A DNA stretch of 64,000 nucleotides from Undaria pinnatifida. Taxonomy: Eukaryota; Sar; Phaeophyceae; Laminariales; Alariaceae. The stretch's first letter is position 1, and every line of letters starts with the position of its first letter. Where the stretch lies: assembly GCA_012845835.1 (NCBI GenBank), contig JABAKD010000022.1, positions 6,189,042-6,253,041 on the forward strand, given 5' to 3'. The notes beneath the pieces were generated by a model. It searched no databases. It was not told the origin of the DNA and saw only the letters and a program-made list of their open reading frames with translations. Both the position numbers and the translations under genes were made by a program. Shown one piece after another: positions 36,838 to 47,604 of the stretch.

Positions 36838-36892
36838 CTATCGTTAGCCATGGACCAAAAGACGGCGACCTGACGAAAACAGTGTATCAGGT
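36838..36892 (-). pseudogene. Degenerate copy 2 of the 37.5-kb exon 3' end
   Basis: CTATCGTTAGCCATGG is identical to 37,514-37,529 in the functional exon, followed by recognisable CAAAAGACGGCGACCTG. The minus frame still reads FRQVAVFWSMANDRF, compared with FQQAGAFWAMANDSV in the exon. The copy joins directly to the end of a family A element. Confidence 0.7.
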
Positions 36893-37099
36893 ATATATAT
36901 ATATATATCTCCGATCTAGCATCTTCGTTGTGGCTTCCACACGCGCACAAAATTTGACGGCGGTTGCCAAAATCTTCAGCCACCCGAAACCCAAAGCGCA
37001 CCCACTCCTTGTCCGCCCGATCGCCTTGCCGACGACCGCCCACCCGTTCGATCGCCCGACCTTTCTACCACCGACCGTCCATGCGTCCGACCATCCTGC

Positions 37100-37195
37100 C
37101 GGACGACCGTCCCACCGACCGACCGACCGACCGACCGACCGACCAACCAATCGACCGACCGATCGACCGACTGACCGACCAATCGACCGACCCAC
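37100..37195. repeat. (GACC)n array
   Basis: Tetramers with GATC and AACC variants, directly behind the donor-side end of degenerate exon copy 1. Confidence 0.93.
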
Positions 37196-37300
37196 GTGGA
37201 TATTGACGCTGTCGTTGGCCGTATAGCCCAGACGACGCCGACCTCGCCAAAAAGTAATTTATACACTCCAATTCCACCGTAAATACTACCGTTCTACCGG
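37196..37300 (-). pseudogene. Degenerate copy 1 of the 37.5-kb exon 3' end
   Basis: Plus-strand bases here line up with 37,502-37,602: shared blocks include GGATA-TGACGCT-TCGTT, GCCCAGA and CCGTAAA. I judge roughly three quarters of positions identical by eye. The copy covers the exon end and the start of the following intron, where the donor region reads GTGGGTCGG and runs into a (GACC)n array instead of (CCGAA)n. Reading frame and donor context are damaged, so it is a relic, not an alternative exon. Confidence 0.7.
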
Positions 37301-37317
37301 CCGTTCTACCGGCCGTT

Positions 37318-37496
37318 CTACCGACCGACCGAACCGAACCGAACCGAACCGAACCGAACCGAACCGAACCGAACCGAACCGAACCGAACCGAACCGAACC
37401 GAACCGAACCGAACCGAACCGAACCGAACCGAACCGAACCGAACCGAGAACCGAACCGAACCGAACCGAACCGAACCGAACCGAACCGAACGCTCA
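37318..37496. repeat. (CCGAA)n array, about 180 bp
   Basis: About 35 near-identical pentamers with one GA insertion near 37,446. On the coding strand it is (TTCGG)n starting 6-10 bases inside the intron after the 37.5-kb exon. Confidence 0.98.
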
Positions 37497-37501
37497 CGCA
37501 C

Positions 37502-37690
37502 CTGGATAGTGACGCTATCGTTAGCCATGGCCCAGAAGGCGCCGGCCTGTTGAAAAGAGTAGTACTCCACCTCAGCCGTAAACACCACCACCTCGTTCCC
37601 ATCCCCGTCGTCGCGGTACTGCGTGGTGACCAGCCTTTTCCCGTTCTCGTGCATGTGTAAAAAATGCCCGAAGACGGTAACGCTATCTAG
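37502..37690 (-). CDS. Exon: CuM-site histidine segment of the copper monooxygenase
   Basis: This 189-bp exon (63 codons, phase 0/0) has acceptor TTTCCCAG and donor GTGCGTGAG. It begins LDSVTVFGHFLHMHENGKR, equivalent to the DBH stretch around His412 and His414 (pattern H-x-H-x-x-G-x), so the two CuM histidines are H-M-H here. The following RDDGDGNEVVVF and EYYSFQQAGAFW match the family's arginine/aspartate turn and the aromatic strand, and it ends NDSVTIQ. Spliced to the upstream exon it restores the expected order C-P-G-S-C to L-H-M-H. Its donor is followed within about 10 bases by a 180-bp (CCGAA/TTCGG)n array. Two degenerate copies of its 3' end lie just downstream on the same strand. Confidence 0.93.
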
Positions 37691-37782
37691 CTGGGAAACC
37701 CGAAACGACGATTTTCCCGCAGGGGACATCAACGACCACCATGACGGGTGTGGGCGGGACAGGTGGGCGAGTGCGATTGGTT

Positions 37783-37860
37783 GACGACGAGGGAGGGAGA
37801 GGGAGAGGGAGAGGGAGAGGGAGAGGGGGAGGAAGAGGGGGAGGGGCGTTGGCGGCGGGC
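37783..37860. repeat. (GGGAGA)n tract
   Basis: Purine hexamers grading into G-rich sequence; intronic. Confidence 0.9.
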
Positions 37861-37899
37861 GGGGAGGGCGGGGCGGGGGGGTATCGATGGGGAGGAGGG

Positions 37900-38185
37900 G
37901 GTATCCACTGCATGCATGGCCGTAGTCGTATGACCGTAGCTATTAGGCCCTCGCATCTCTACCGTGCCGGACCGGAAACAAACGTCGGGTTTTCACCGAA
38001 CTAGGCAGCAGACATCGCGCGCACCAAAGCCTGAAACTCCGTGACGTGTTGGGCGACTTCGCGTGAAGAGTGAGCCGCATCCTAACCAAGATCCACTAGT
38101 GGGGCGTGCTTCAAGGGCTTGTGCCCACGTACTTCTTGCTTAGGGATAACATTCGAATGAATGGGCTATTTTGTTCCGGTGTGTT
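37900..38185 (+). repeat. Family D, diverged copy
   Basis: GGCCGTAGTCGTATGACC, CGGGTTTTCACCGAACTAGG and TTGTGCCCACGTACTTCTTG align with the long copies. Confidence 0.8.
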
Positions 38186-39595
38186 TGGGGGCTGGAGGTG
38201 GGGGGAGGGGAGCGGGCGGGTAGGAGGTCCGACGTCGGACTTGTGGTGCCCCCTCTTGGGCGGGAGGTTGGGGAGTGGGGGACGGAGGGGGCGGAGAGAT
38301 ATCCGAGAGTCGTCCGTAACAGCACGATACGAAAGGTCTATTCTCAAAGACGGGGACGACGCGCGATCATGGAGAAACAACGAGGGGAGCGGGGGTGGGG
38401 GGGGCGGGGGTGCAGCCCGTATAGAGATCGTCTCGACAAAGGTTTTTTTGTTGCGGAAACAGACACGAAAAACAGACAGAGCAACAGCAGCAGCAGCAGC
38501 AGCAGCAGCAATACTTCGTGAAGTGGATAATGTTCGTGCCTTTCAGCAAGAGGGTGGCTTTCTGCGCGATCCGCGCTTTTGGCGCGCACCGTGTTCTCCG
38601 GGGGTGGCTGCGAAAAAACACTCGCGTGACGGCAAAAGTGGGTGAAAAAACACTCGTAACGTGTGTTGTTATATGCACTCAATACCAGCTACTACTACTA
38701 CTACTAGCCGTTTTTTATCCAATTTTCCCACACGTATCCTATATAAGCCACCAGTTCAGCTGGGGTCTACCTTGCGCTGGATCGAGCGCCAAGATGCGCG
38801 CTCTCTGAAGTATCCCCCGACATTTCTTAAAACGCGGTGATCACGGAGAGCCCCCACTCCTTGGGAAGCTTCGTATGTCTTCATTCTACTTCTCGTTTCG
38901 TTTTTTTTTTTTTGGGGGGGGGGTGTACGGTCGGTCGTCACCGCGCAACGCACCGCACCAACAGCCGGTTTCAGTTTTTGTAGGTTGGCGTATTGTATGT
39001 GCCAGGTACGAAGTATCAACTTGACCATCCACCGGAGGAATGAAAAGACGCGATGAATAATACCCCGCCAATGTTGCACGACGACGAAAAAAAGAACAAA
39101 ATGAACGGAAGAATACGCCCGTCCTCGGAAGGAGGCGGGGGGGGGGGGGGGGGGGTGAGCTATACACTTACGACATGAACGATCAAGAGAAAGAAGGGCA
39201 TAAAGCGAAAGAAAAGAAAAGAAAAAACACAGCTCTAGAGAGGGGGGAAAAGCTCTGCACGATAAAACAAGAACGAATGTACACGGCGACACCAACACGA
39301 TCAAAAGAAAGACGCGAAAGAGAAAGAAGGGGGAAAAAACACCCAGCTCTAGGCAGGGGGGGAAAGATACACGATAGCACAAGAACAAAAAATATGTACA
39401 TTATGACAATATATATGTGCCAGTCCGTGGGTGGAGGGGGAGCCAATCGACAACAAACAAACGACCCAAACAAAAGCAACAAAAAGAAGTATGAAAAAAG
39501 CACAAAATCGGAAGTCCCCGCTACGAAGCGGAGAGATGCGCTCGCACACACGCACACGCACGCATAGCGCAGCACAGTACAGCACAACACATCAT
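38186..39595. other. Intronic; no exon seen
   Basis: Includes (CAG)n at 38,483-38,512, (TAC)n near 38,690, a G-run at 38,914, a G-run at 39,128-39,153, and A-rich sequence 39,180-39,500. A partial SINE-like CCATCCACCGGAGGAATGAA occurs near 39,026. Confidence 0.55.
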
Positions 39596-39709
39596 AACCC
39601 AACCCAACCCAACCCAACCCAACCCAACCCAACCCAACCCAACCCAACCCAACCCAACCCAACCCAACCCAACCCAACCCAACCCAAACCCAACCCAAAC
39701 CCAACCCAA
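39596..39709. repeat. (AACCC)n array, about 115 bp
   Basis: About 22 pentamers. On the coding strand it is (TTGGG)n beginning about 8 bases after the GTGGGT donor of the 39.7-kb exon. Confidence 0.98.
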
Positions 39710-39717
39710 TCACCCAC

Positions 39718-40305
39718 CTCAAAGTTGTCCTCGGTGCACGAGCCCGGGCATTCGAACGAGATCGCCGACTTCCCGTCGTGCATAGGCGCGCCACGGAGCT
39801 CGACGAGGGGGTCCCCGAGCTCCATGGTCCCCATGTCCATCGGCCGCAGCTCCTCCGTGTAGTAAATCCTCACGCCGGAGCTGTCCGTCACCCCGACATT
39901 CTCCTCGGGGTTGTTGTAATGAGTCTGGACCGACACGGAGGAAAAGCCTCCGGTGGCTTCCCCGAATCGGAAGCCCACGTCCTCGGGAAGCTCGTAGTCC
40001 GATGCCCCGGGGGTCCACGTAAAAATGTCGGCGTAGTTATATTGGCAGAATGAAGGGTATGAAATATTGAGGGCTGCGAGGGCGGCCAGGGAGGCGGAGG
40101 AGGAGGAGGTGGGGGAGGAGGGCCACTCGCTGAGCTCGATGGTGCCTTCGATCGGGTCGAAGGCGTCCTCCGGGAAGGCTTCGTTCACCCATCGCTCGCA
40201 GACCTGGCCACAGTTATCTGTGCCGTAGTATGCGCGGAGAAGGAGGTGGTGGACGTAGTCGGAGGTGTTGCCTTCCACTACTCCCTCGAAACCCACAGCG
40301 TGGAA
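39718..40305 (-). CDS. Exon: catalytic core of DBH/MOXD-like copper monooxygenase
   Basis: The exon is 588 bp (196 codons), phase 0 at both ends, with acceptor CACCAG and donor GTGGGT. It holds the core of the two-domain fold. FHAVGFEGVVEGN corresponds to the strand before the first copper site; YVHHLLL gives the His-His pair; CGQVC and FCQYN supply family cysteines. FTWTPGASDYELPEDVGFRFG matches the family segment W-x-x-G-x-x-x-x-x-P-x-x-x-G-x-x-F-G. VQTHYNNPE gives the third CuH histidine, and DSSGVRIYYTEELR plus MGTMELGD are near-diagnostic of DBH. By family numbering these are His262, His263 and His333 of DBH. A serine-rich insert (SSPTSSSSAS) with an LAALAAL run lies mid-exon. Tandem pentamer arrays border it on both sides. 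A decaying copy is unlikely, since the frame is intact and the splice phases fit. Confidence 0.93.
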
Positions 40306-40770
40306 CTGGTGTGGTGTGGTGTGGTGTGGTGTGGTGTTGTGTGGTGTGGTGTTTGGTGTGGTGTGGTGAGGTGTGGCGTGGCGTGGTGTGGTATGGTGTG
40401 GTGTGGTGTGGTGTGTGGTGGTGTGGTGTGGTGTGGTGTGGTGTGGTGTGTGGTGGTGTGGTGTGGTGTGGTGTGGTGTGGTGTGTTGTGGTGTGGTGGT
40501 GTGGTGTGGTGTGGTGTGGTGTGGTGTGGTGTGGTGTGGTGTGGTGTGGTGTGGTGTGGTGTGGTGTGGTGTGGTGTGGTGTGGTGTGGTGTGGTGTGGT
40601 GTGGTGTGGTGTGGTGTGGTGTGGTGTGTGGTGGTGTGGTGTGGTGTGGTGTGGTGTGGTGTGGTGTGGTGTGGTGTGGTGTGGTGTGGTGTGGTGTGGT
40701 GTGGTGTGGTGTGGTATGGTGTGGTGTGGTGTGGTGTGAGTGTGGTATGGTGTGGTGTGGTGTAGTGTGA
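40306..40770. repeat. (GGTGT)n array, about 465 bp
   Basis: Mostly pure pentamers with frame slips (GTGTGTGG, GTTGTG). Its left edge is the splice acceptor of the 40.3-kb exon (CACCAG on the coding strand), so the array replaces the usual pyrimidine tract. Confidence 0.98.
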
Positions 40771-42447
40771 GGGTTCGGTTGGGTTTGTCGCAGGGAAAAC
40801 GCAGGACGCCGCCGTTGATGTGGCGTTTGGTTTTGGGGGAGGGTTACGGGAAAACACAGCATGCGAGCGGGCGGGAAAGGCGAACACGGTTTGCTCTATC
40901 AGAAAGCGGTGGACCAGTTAGGCAAAAAAAAAAACGATGACGCAGTTCGGAATGTGTTTTCTGTTGGGGAGGGGCGCGGAAAAATCAAGGCTCGAGCGGT
41001 GGACGATGGAGGTCGGTTTTCTTTTTGGTTGTGAATTAGTCGCGCGTGTTTTCGGTTACAGTGACTTTATCCCTGGGCGCTGCGAATGTTCTACACATTT
41101 TCTTCACAATCGTACCTGATATACGCTCGGGTAGGCTTAACCAAAGTTCACCTGATACCCGCCTGTAGGCTTTCTCAATCGTTCGGGACTTTTTTTTTCG
41201 CGCCTCGATAACTATGGAAGCTGTTCCTACATCAGTGCTACGGTATTGTCCTGCTATCAATTTAACATCATGTCCCGACCCAAGAAATGCATTCAACTTG
41301 TTTTCGGTAGGTCGAGCACCGTCCGATATAGGTGGAAATGGAATATTCGAACCAGCAACAGTCCGGGCATCCGTTCGACCCTCCACGCCATTCAATTCGC
41401 ACAATATCGCCCCTCTTTGCTATCGACTTCCTGACTTCTAACCAAAAAAGGAAAGACGAAACAAAACGAAGCAAAACAAATCAACGCGAACTGAACAAAA
41501 AACAAAAAACAAGAAAAACAATTTGAGGCAAAAACAAAAACAATGGTGAGACAGAGAAAAAAAAATGACACACTTGAAAAAATAAACGTCCCCTTAACCC
41601 TTGACATCACTGAAAAAAAGGATCCCACACTGTTTCCAAGTAGTATTCCCCACGAAAAACGATCAGGGCAAAAAAAGAGCTAGGATAACTCACGGACAAA
41701 CGATCAACCCAGAAACCAAATCATACGCAAAACACGAATTCGCGCAACTTGCGCGCTATCTTTTCCGCGGACTCTGTCTCTGGCAGTTGCACGGCGCGCG
41801 CACAGGCAAGATATTGACGAATGAGTGAGCTACTGTAGGTAGGTAGGCACGTATATGGCGTCGCAAAAGGCAACAAACACCCCCCCACACCCCGATAATT
41901 ACCGCGTGCGACGCACACAGCACTGGCAAAAAAAAAACAACAACAACAATAACTATATCACAAGCGAGAACACGGTTTCTCCTCCTCCTCTTCTTATTCT
42001 TCTTCCCTCCACAGTTTTCACACAACTTTCCCCCATCAGTGCAGTGTCATGCAAAACAGGGGAGAAGCCACCGAAGCCACCAGGGATCACGTATGTGTAC
42101 AAGGTGTATCCTTCATCTATGTGAGGGCACGCACGCACCCGTTCACGTAGTACACGCTCGCACGATCGAAGCAGCACATACATGCAGCAAGCAACCGAGG
42201 AAAACGGAAGTGCGCCCACAGGAGTACCCCCCTCCATGTTCACTCGTCAGATGTGCACCGCTCGCACTCGAGTCAACTCTGTATTTAGACTACACCTCAC
42301 GGGAAAAAAAATAAATAATGTACACATGGTCTATATGTACATATATATTAAGGCGATTTTTTTTTTTTTTTTTTTTGCAGCGCGTATCTTATCAAAACTC
42401 CCATGATCGCGGATTCATATAATAATGTCACCCCCCCCAAAAAAAAA
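40771..42447. other. Intronic; no exon found
   Basis: Within the roughly 18-kb gap where at least one monooxygenase exon should lie. A-rich 41,440-41,600; a GTAGGTAGGTAG patch at 41,836; a T-run at 42,357-42,376. I saw no T-T-Y-x-C codon pattern on the minus strand. Confidence 0.5.
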
Positions 42448-42530
42448 CTACTACTACTACTACTACTACTACAACTACTACAACAACTACTACTACTACT
42501 ACTACCACTACTACTACTACTACTACAACA

Positions 42531-42562
<32 letters not shown>

Positions 42563-42650
42563 CACTACTACTACTACTACTACCACTACTGCCATTACTA
42601 CTACTACTACTACCACTACTCCTATTAATACTGCTAGCACTACTACTACT
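42448..42650. repeat. (ACT)n array with ACA/ACC variants
   Basis: About 65 triplets, open in several frames on both strands. Confidence 0.97.
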
Positions 42651-43098
42651 TACACTAGCTCCAAGTAATTTGGCCACAAAAACGGGTGTAAAACAGTTGA
42701 AAAGGCGTTTTTAAGACCGGAGAGTCTGAACAGGGGGGAGTCACTCGCGCGAGCGACCCCGAAGCCGCGTCAAAAATGGCAGGTCCCAAAATGGAGCCCC
42801 GAGCCGCAACCGTGGTGTCCAAGGCAGAGATACAACATTACTGTGTTTATATTTCAACCATTTCACCCCCCGGTGACGTCACCATGGTTGGGGCGCACTC
42901 ATCGCTCATCGGTATGTTCCGTATGGGTTAGGGGTTAGGGGGATATGGGTAGGCTTTTAGAGGGTTAGTTCCATCCATTGTGCGAAAAATGCAAAAACGT
43001 ACAGGACGATTAGCCGTGTGTCCAAGGCTCGTACGGTGCGGTGGGGAGGGAAGTACAACCCCAATTTTTCCCCTGCACACTCTCTCGCCGACAAAAAA

Positions 43099-43103
<5 letters not shown>
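42651..43103. other. Intronic; one family P end
   Basis: GTCACTCGCGCGAGCGACCC at about 42,739 is a family P terminus. GGTTAGGGGTTAGGGGG near 42,927 is only briefly telomere-like. Confidence 0.5.
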
Positions 43104-43131
<28 letters not shown>

Positions 43132-43170
43132 TCGTTCGTTCGTTCGTTCGTTCGTTCGTTTCGTTTGTTC
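43104..43170. repeat. (GTTC)n array
   Basis: About 15 tetramers, same motif as 32.3 kb. Confidence 0.96.
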
Positions 43171-43995
43171 GGCGGCTAATTTTTTTTTTGGTCTTGTGTT
43201 TCGCAGCGCGATAAGCAAACCAATTCCTTTTCGTATTTTTTAACGTCTCGAGAATGGTTTTAAACACAGCACGAATCATGAAAAGGCCTATATCACCGCA
43301 AGGAGCAGGGGAGTGGGTCAATCGTGCGCGAGTGACACCGACGAGCCAACTCTATGCAAAAAAAAAAAAAGTGCCCAAGGAAAGGGGGTATACCCCCCCC
43401 CCCTACCATTGATTGGTCTAAAGTTCGTGTGTGCGGTGTAGTGGTGTCAGGACACACAGGCAACATTTTATCGGCGACCTTTTTTGTCGTGTGCGTGGTG
43501 ACGCGCACACCAGTCAGACAGAAAGAAACAAAAGAGTTACCGGCAGGTAACTGTAATCAGGAACGCCGACCCTCCGCCACCTAATGGTTTGTGCCTCTAC
43601 GCCTTTCCCAGCAGTGGTCATAGAAAAACAGAAAAACGCAAGACAGTCTGGGGGGGAGGAGTATTTTCTTCTGGTCATATAATTTAATGTAGGTTTTTGT
43701 GATGGCATGCGTATACACACCGCGCGCGTGACACGGGGGGCGACCGCGGAATCACACGCAGCTTTGCGAGGACGAGGTTTCGACGGGGAATCCTGTACAT
43801 CTCTCTGACGGGTGGAGTTAGCGCTGTGAATTTTTTTTTTCACAAACAAAAAAAACAGAAGGTGAGTGGGTAGGTCGCCCACCTGTACCTATCCCATATC
43901 CTTTCATGAGGACTTACATGCGCACACCCCCCGTCGCATCCGCGATTCAACTATCACAGGCAACTCGCAACGATGACCGTTGACGAAAATCCTCG

Positions 43996-44027
<32 letters not shown>

Positions 44028-44654
44028 CTTTCTCTCTCTGCATAGCGGAGAGGAGATGCATATTGCAAAAGTCGAGATTCGATGGAATCCCTCGACGATC
44101 TCTCTCTCTCTCTCTCTGCCCCAGCTGAAACACGCATCTTGCAAAAAAAGACAATATTCGACCAAAGAAAAACTCGATCTCACCCACAGTTGAGATTCGC
44201 CCCAGCCAGGCCAAAAAAAAAGAAAAAAAAAAAAAGTTCGTGCGGACAAAATCTTCGAGCTCACACCTGTTACATGCAGCTGAGGATGATGATTCTGATA
44301 AAATGACAACGAACGTGCGTTTTCTTCTTCTCTTCTTTTTCCAACGAGCGCGTCGGCTAAAAGACGGCGCGCGACTAACCAACCGCGCGCCGACAGTTGC
44401 AGCGAGCGGCAGCGCTCAGAGCGTTCGAATCTAGACAGCGGCCCTCTATGCTAACGCCAGCCCCCCCCCCCCCCCCCCCCCCCCCCCCGGCAAGTCCCGC
44501 TTTTTTTTTTGAGACGCGCAGAACGTGTAAAGTCTACATTATTATGTAACTGTGGGAGGGAACCTATTGATCAATATCAAAACAGGGCAGTGAACGTACT
44601 AATTGAAGAAACTGCTCGTTTTTCGGCGATCATGGCAGGGTTCAGTCAGTTGAC
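43171..44654. other. Intronic; no exon seen
   Basis: Contains (CT)n tracts at 43,997-44,040 and 44,099-44,117, and a C-run at 44,461-44,488. Confidence 0.5.
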
Positions 44655-44883
44655 GCTTGCGCTACGATGGAGTCCCAACCATTTTTCTTCTGAGGTTTAT
44701 GACCTTAGGAGTCTTTCTTCACCCATAATCACTAATCTTGGAACAAAAAAAACAGAACAAAACAAAACAAAACAAAACAAAACAAAACAAAACAAAACAA
44801 AACAAAACAAAACAAAACAAAACAAAACAAAACAAAACAAAACAAAACAAAACAAAACAAAACAAAACAAAACAAAACAAAAC

Positions 44884-44914
<31 letters not shown>

Positions 44915-45307
44915 ACAAAAACAAAAACAAAAACAAAAACAAAAACAAAGCAAAACAAAACAAAACAAAACAAAACAAAACAAAACAAAACAAAACAAAA
45001 CAAAACAAAACAAAACAAAACAAAACAAAACAAAACTAAACTAAACTAAACTAAACTAAACTAAACTAAACTAAACAAAACAAAACAAAACAAAACTGGT
45101 ACGCATGATACCGGATAAAAAATGCCATGGCCACTGTATGTACAGATCTATACAACGGAAATTATGCCAAAAAAAGAAAAAAAAAATGACCTACTACTAC
45201 AAGTACACATCCAACGATTTTTGGACTAAGGAGCCCCGTCGTTCAGAAGAGAAATTGCCCCAAAAAAAAGGTATACGACCTTAAAACCTCTATCGTAGGA
45301 CGCGTCG
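44655..45307 (+). mobile_element. Family A element interrupted by an AAAAC array
   Basis: The left part (GCGCTACGATGGAGT, TTTTTCTTCTGAGGTTTATG) and right part (ACCGGATAAAAAATGCCATG, GGAGCCCCGTCGTTCAGAAG, CCTCTATCGTAGGACGCGTC) are family A. They are separated by 44,742-45,095, at the position of the family's own A-rich AAAATAAAACTGC stretch. Confidence 0.8.
44742..45095. repeat. (AAAAC)n array with hexamer and CTAAA sub-blocks
   Basis: Pure AAAAC to about 44,898, then about eight AAAAAC hexamers, AAAAC again, about nine CTAAA units near 45,032-45,075, and AAAAC to the end. Confidence 0.97.
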
Positions 45308-45454
45308 GTTTCATAGTCCCACCCCCCCCCACCCGTAGCACAAAACGACCTCCCAACTTGTATCACCGGGAAACATCTTGTGTATCACACCCCCTATTTG
45401 AGCATACGACACCAGGTGATGTGTTTTTTGGAACTCACACGCCGCATGATACCT

Positions 45455-45794
45455 GGTATACCTCTTTTTGGCGCTCCAATTGTTGTCACTGATGGCGTGG
45501 TTCGTATTCACCGTCACACACGACAACAGGGGTAATTAAAGGTATACCTCTTTTTGGCGCTCCAAGTGTTGTCACTGAGGGTGTGGTATACACCGTGATT
45601 CACGATAGAGTAAATTATAAGGTATACCTCTTTTTGGCGCTCCAAGTGTTGTCACTGAGGGTGTGGTATACCCCGTCATACACGATACAGGAAATCAAAA
45701 GGTATACCTCTTTTTGGCGCTCCAAATGTTGTCACTGAGAGTGTGGTATTCACCGTCGTACACGATAGAGTAAATAAAAGGTATACCTCTTTTT
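45455..45794. repeat. Tandem array, ~80-bp unit, five starts
   Basis: GGTATACCTCTTTTTGGCG recurs at 45,455, 45,541, 45,621, 45,701 and 45,780. Each full unit contains TCCAA-TGTTGTCACTGA and GTGTGGT. The last start runs into a family A end, so the array grew from an element terminus. Confidence 0.95.
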
Positions 45795-46774
45795 GGCGGA
45801 AACGTTCTCTGAACGACGGTGCTCCCTAGCTCAAGTCGTCAGATGCCATCATCCGTGTCTTGCAAAAAAATAGTTTTACAGCAGTATGATGCTTGTTTTG
45901 CTTACCGCTTCCAATGTGGGAAAATCCGACACGTTCACGCAGGTGGTCTCGTAATACGTGCGTATTGGCGGAATGATGAAGTCATCCTGCGAGCGGAACG
46001 AAAAAGAGTTGTTTTTTTTTTTTTTTTTTTTCGAAAGCAAAAGCAAAGAGACAAGAAGCGAAACGAAAGCGGCGATGGCGAAAAACGGTGAGCGAGTGCT
46101 GTGTAGTGACACAAAAGCAGGTTTGGAAAAACAAAAGCGGCGAAAGTTAGTCAAACGAAGAGAAGCAGTTTAGAATGGGCGAAAGAAAAACATAGAAAGC
46201 TCGGTTAGACGCTCAAGATAAACAGTAACAAGTTGTGTGAGCGATATTGAGGGGAACGAAAAATAAAAATAAAAAAAAAGGAAGAACATACGTAAGAAAG
46301 CAGGCTGCTGCATTTATTTGATAAAGCAGCTGTCGCCCCGCCCCGTCCCGCCTCGCCCCCAGCGGATCGATTTACCTTGTGCAGTTCAATGCATTGCGTG
46401 AATGCAATCGATAGTCGATCAGCCGACGAAAAATCAGGCCAAAATAAACACATGGTGAGAGTTTCGACGAAAATCTCCATCTCACAGTCTAAGCTCTGGC
46501 TATATTATATTTGTACGAAAACCCCCAATGGGGTGCTCAAGAGGAGGAGTGTTTCAGAGAGACAGCAGTGCTGGTGTCACACCGCACCAGGGAAGAGAGG
46601 ACAGACAGACAGACAGGCAGGCAGACAGACAGACAGACAGACAGAGATCAGGCCAGGACAGTCTTTTAGCTTCGTGGTTATTGGCACGGTGCTGTTTTTT
46701 TCGCTACAGCCGTGCAGAGGAGAGTCCAAGCAGCACGGACGCCCGCACACCGACAGAGAAGATGCAGTTCACAC
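45795..46774. other. Intronic; no exon seen
   Basis: T-run 46,009-46,031, A-rich sequence to 46,290, and (ACAG)n at 46,601-46,646. Confidence 0.5.
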
Positions 46775-46940
46775 TTTTATGCGGCTCGCCGAACACCTCA
46801 CGGCGGTTCGCGCTTGTTGCAAACAATGTCTGCCTGGTTGGTGAAAACCCGACGTGCTCCGTCCGGGCATAGTAGGGATGCGAGGGTCTACAGTCATACG
46901 GCCACGGCCATGCACAAGCTGAGTACCCCCCCCCACCCCC
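46775..46940 (-). repeat. Family D, truncated copy
   Basis: Read on the minus strand: GGTACTCAGCTTGTGCATGG, CGGGTTTTCACCAACCAGGC and GAACCGCCGTGAGG. Confidence 0.85.
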
Positions 46941-47604
46941 ACCCCCAACACACACGGGGAAACGTGTTGTGGCGGGGAATTCTCAAAGAGGGTGTGATGC
47001 AACAAGAAGCAACTGACAACGTTATTGAGTGGGGCGTATCGAACCGTTGAGATAATCCTACGCCGTCGACACCTGTGTGCCATGCTCTTTTTTAGAGGAA
47101 TGACACCGTGTGTGTGGCTAACCGCTGTCGTGCTGACCCGCCCCGTGTTTTTCCACCAAAAAAAGCCGAAAAAGGCGACGATTTCGATAATTCTAAGTGT
47201 CCTTGGAAGATGCGTCGAGCAGTATAATGTACGAAGTAAGTGTCACCTTAAATTTACAACAACAAAAAAACAGCCGCGTGGTTCGATCTCACCTCGCTCA
47301 AGAACTAAAAATAAATAAATAAATAAATAACAGCAAAAAAAAAACGGTAAAACCTTGTTGTGCTATACTGCCAAACACACATCACCAAACGTGTAGCTCG
47401 AGAGCACGGCGTTCCTGACGTAACTTTGAGCGTTGTACCTGGTGTGCATAGAGCTACCCGGGTACGAAGGTTTGGGATAAACAACAAAAAAAGAGTCCTC
47501 TCTCTCTGCTGCCTGCGCCTAGCCAGAGACTCTCCCCCAGCAAGGCTACTACCGCCGCACAACACTCTCGCTAACCCCCCCCCCTCCCCCCCCCCCCCTT
47601 TGGG
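46941..47604. other. Intronic; no exon seen
   Basis: A short (AAAT)n at about 47,309 and a C-run at 47,574-47,598. Confidence 0.45.

Noticed and set aside
39592-40887. One continuous 431-aa minus frame
   Set aside because: Only 39,718-40,305 is coding; the flanks are the translated (GGTGT)n and (AACCC)n arrays, and good splice sites sit at both edges.
42923-42942. Telomere-like GGTTAGGGGTTAGGGGG
   Set aside because: Only two imperfect units, no array.
45340-45450. Candidate missing exon with ACEFQKTHHLVSY
   Set aside because: Tempting Cys and His-His spacing, but the only nearby acceptor gives a stop in phase 0, spacing does not match the family, and the segment adjoins a tandem repeat.
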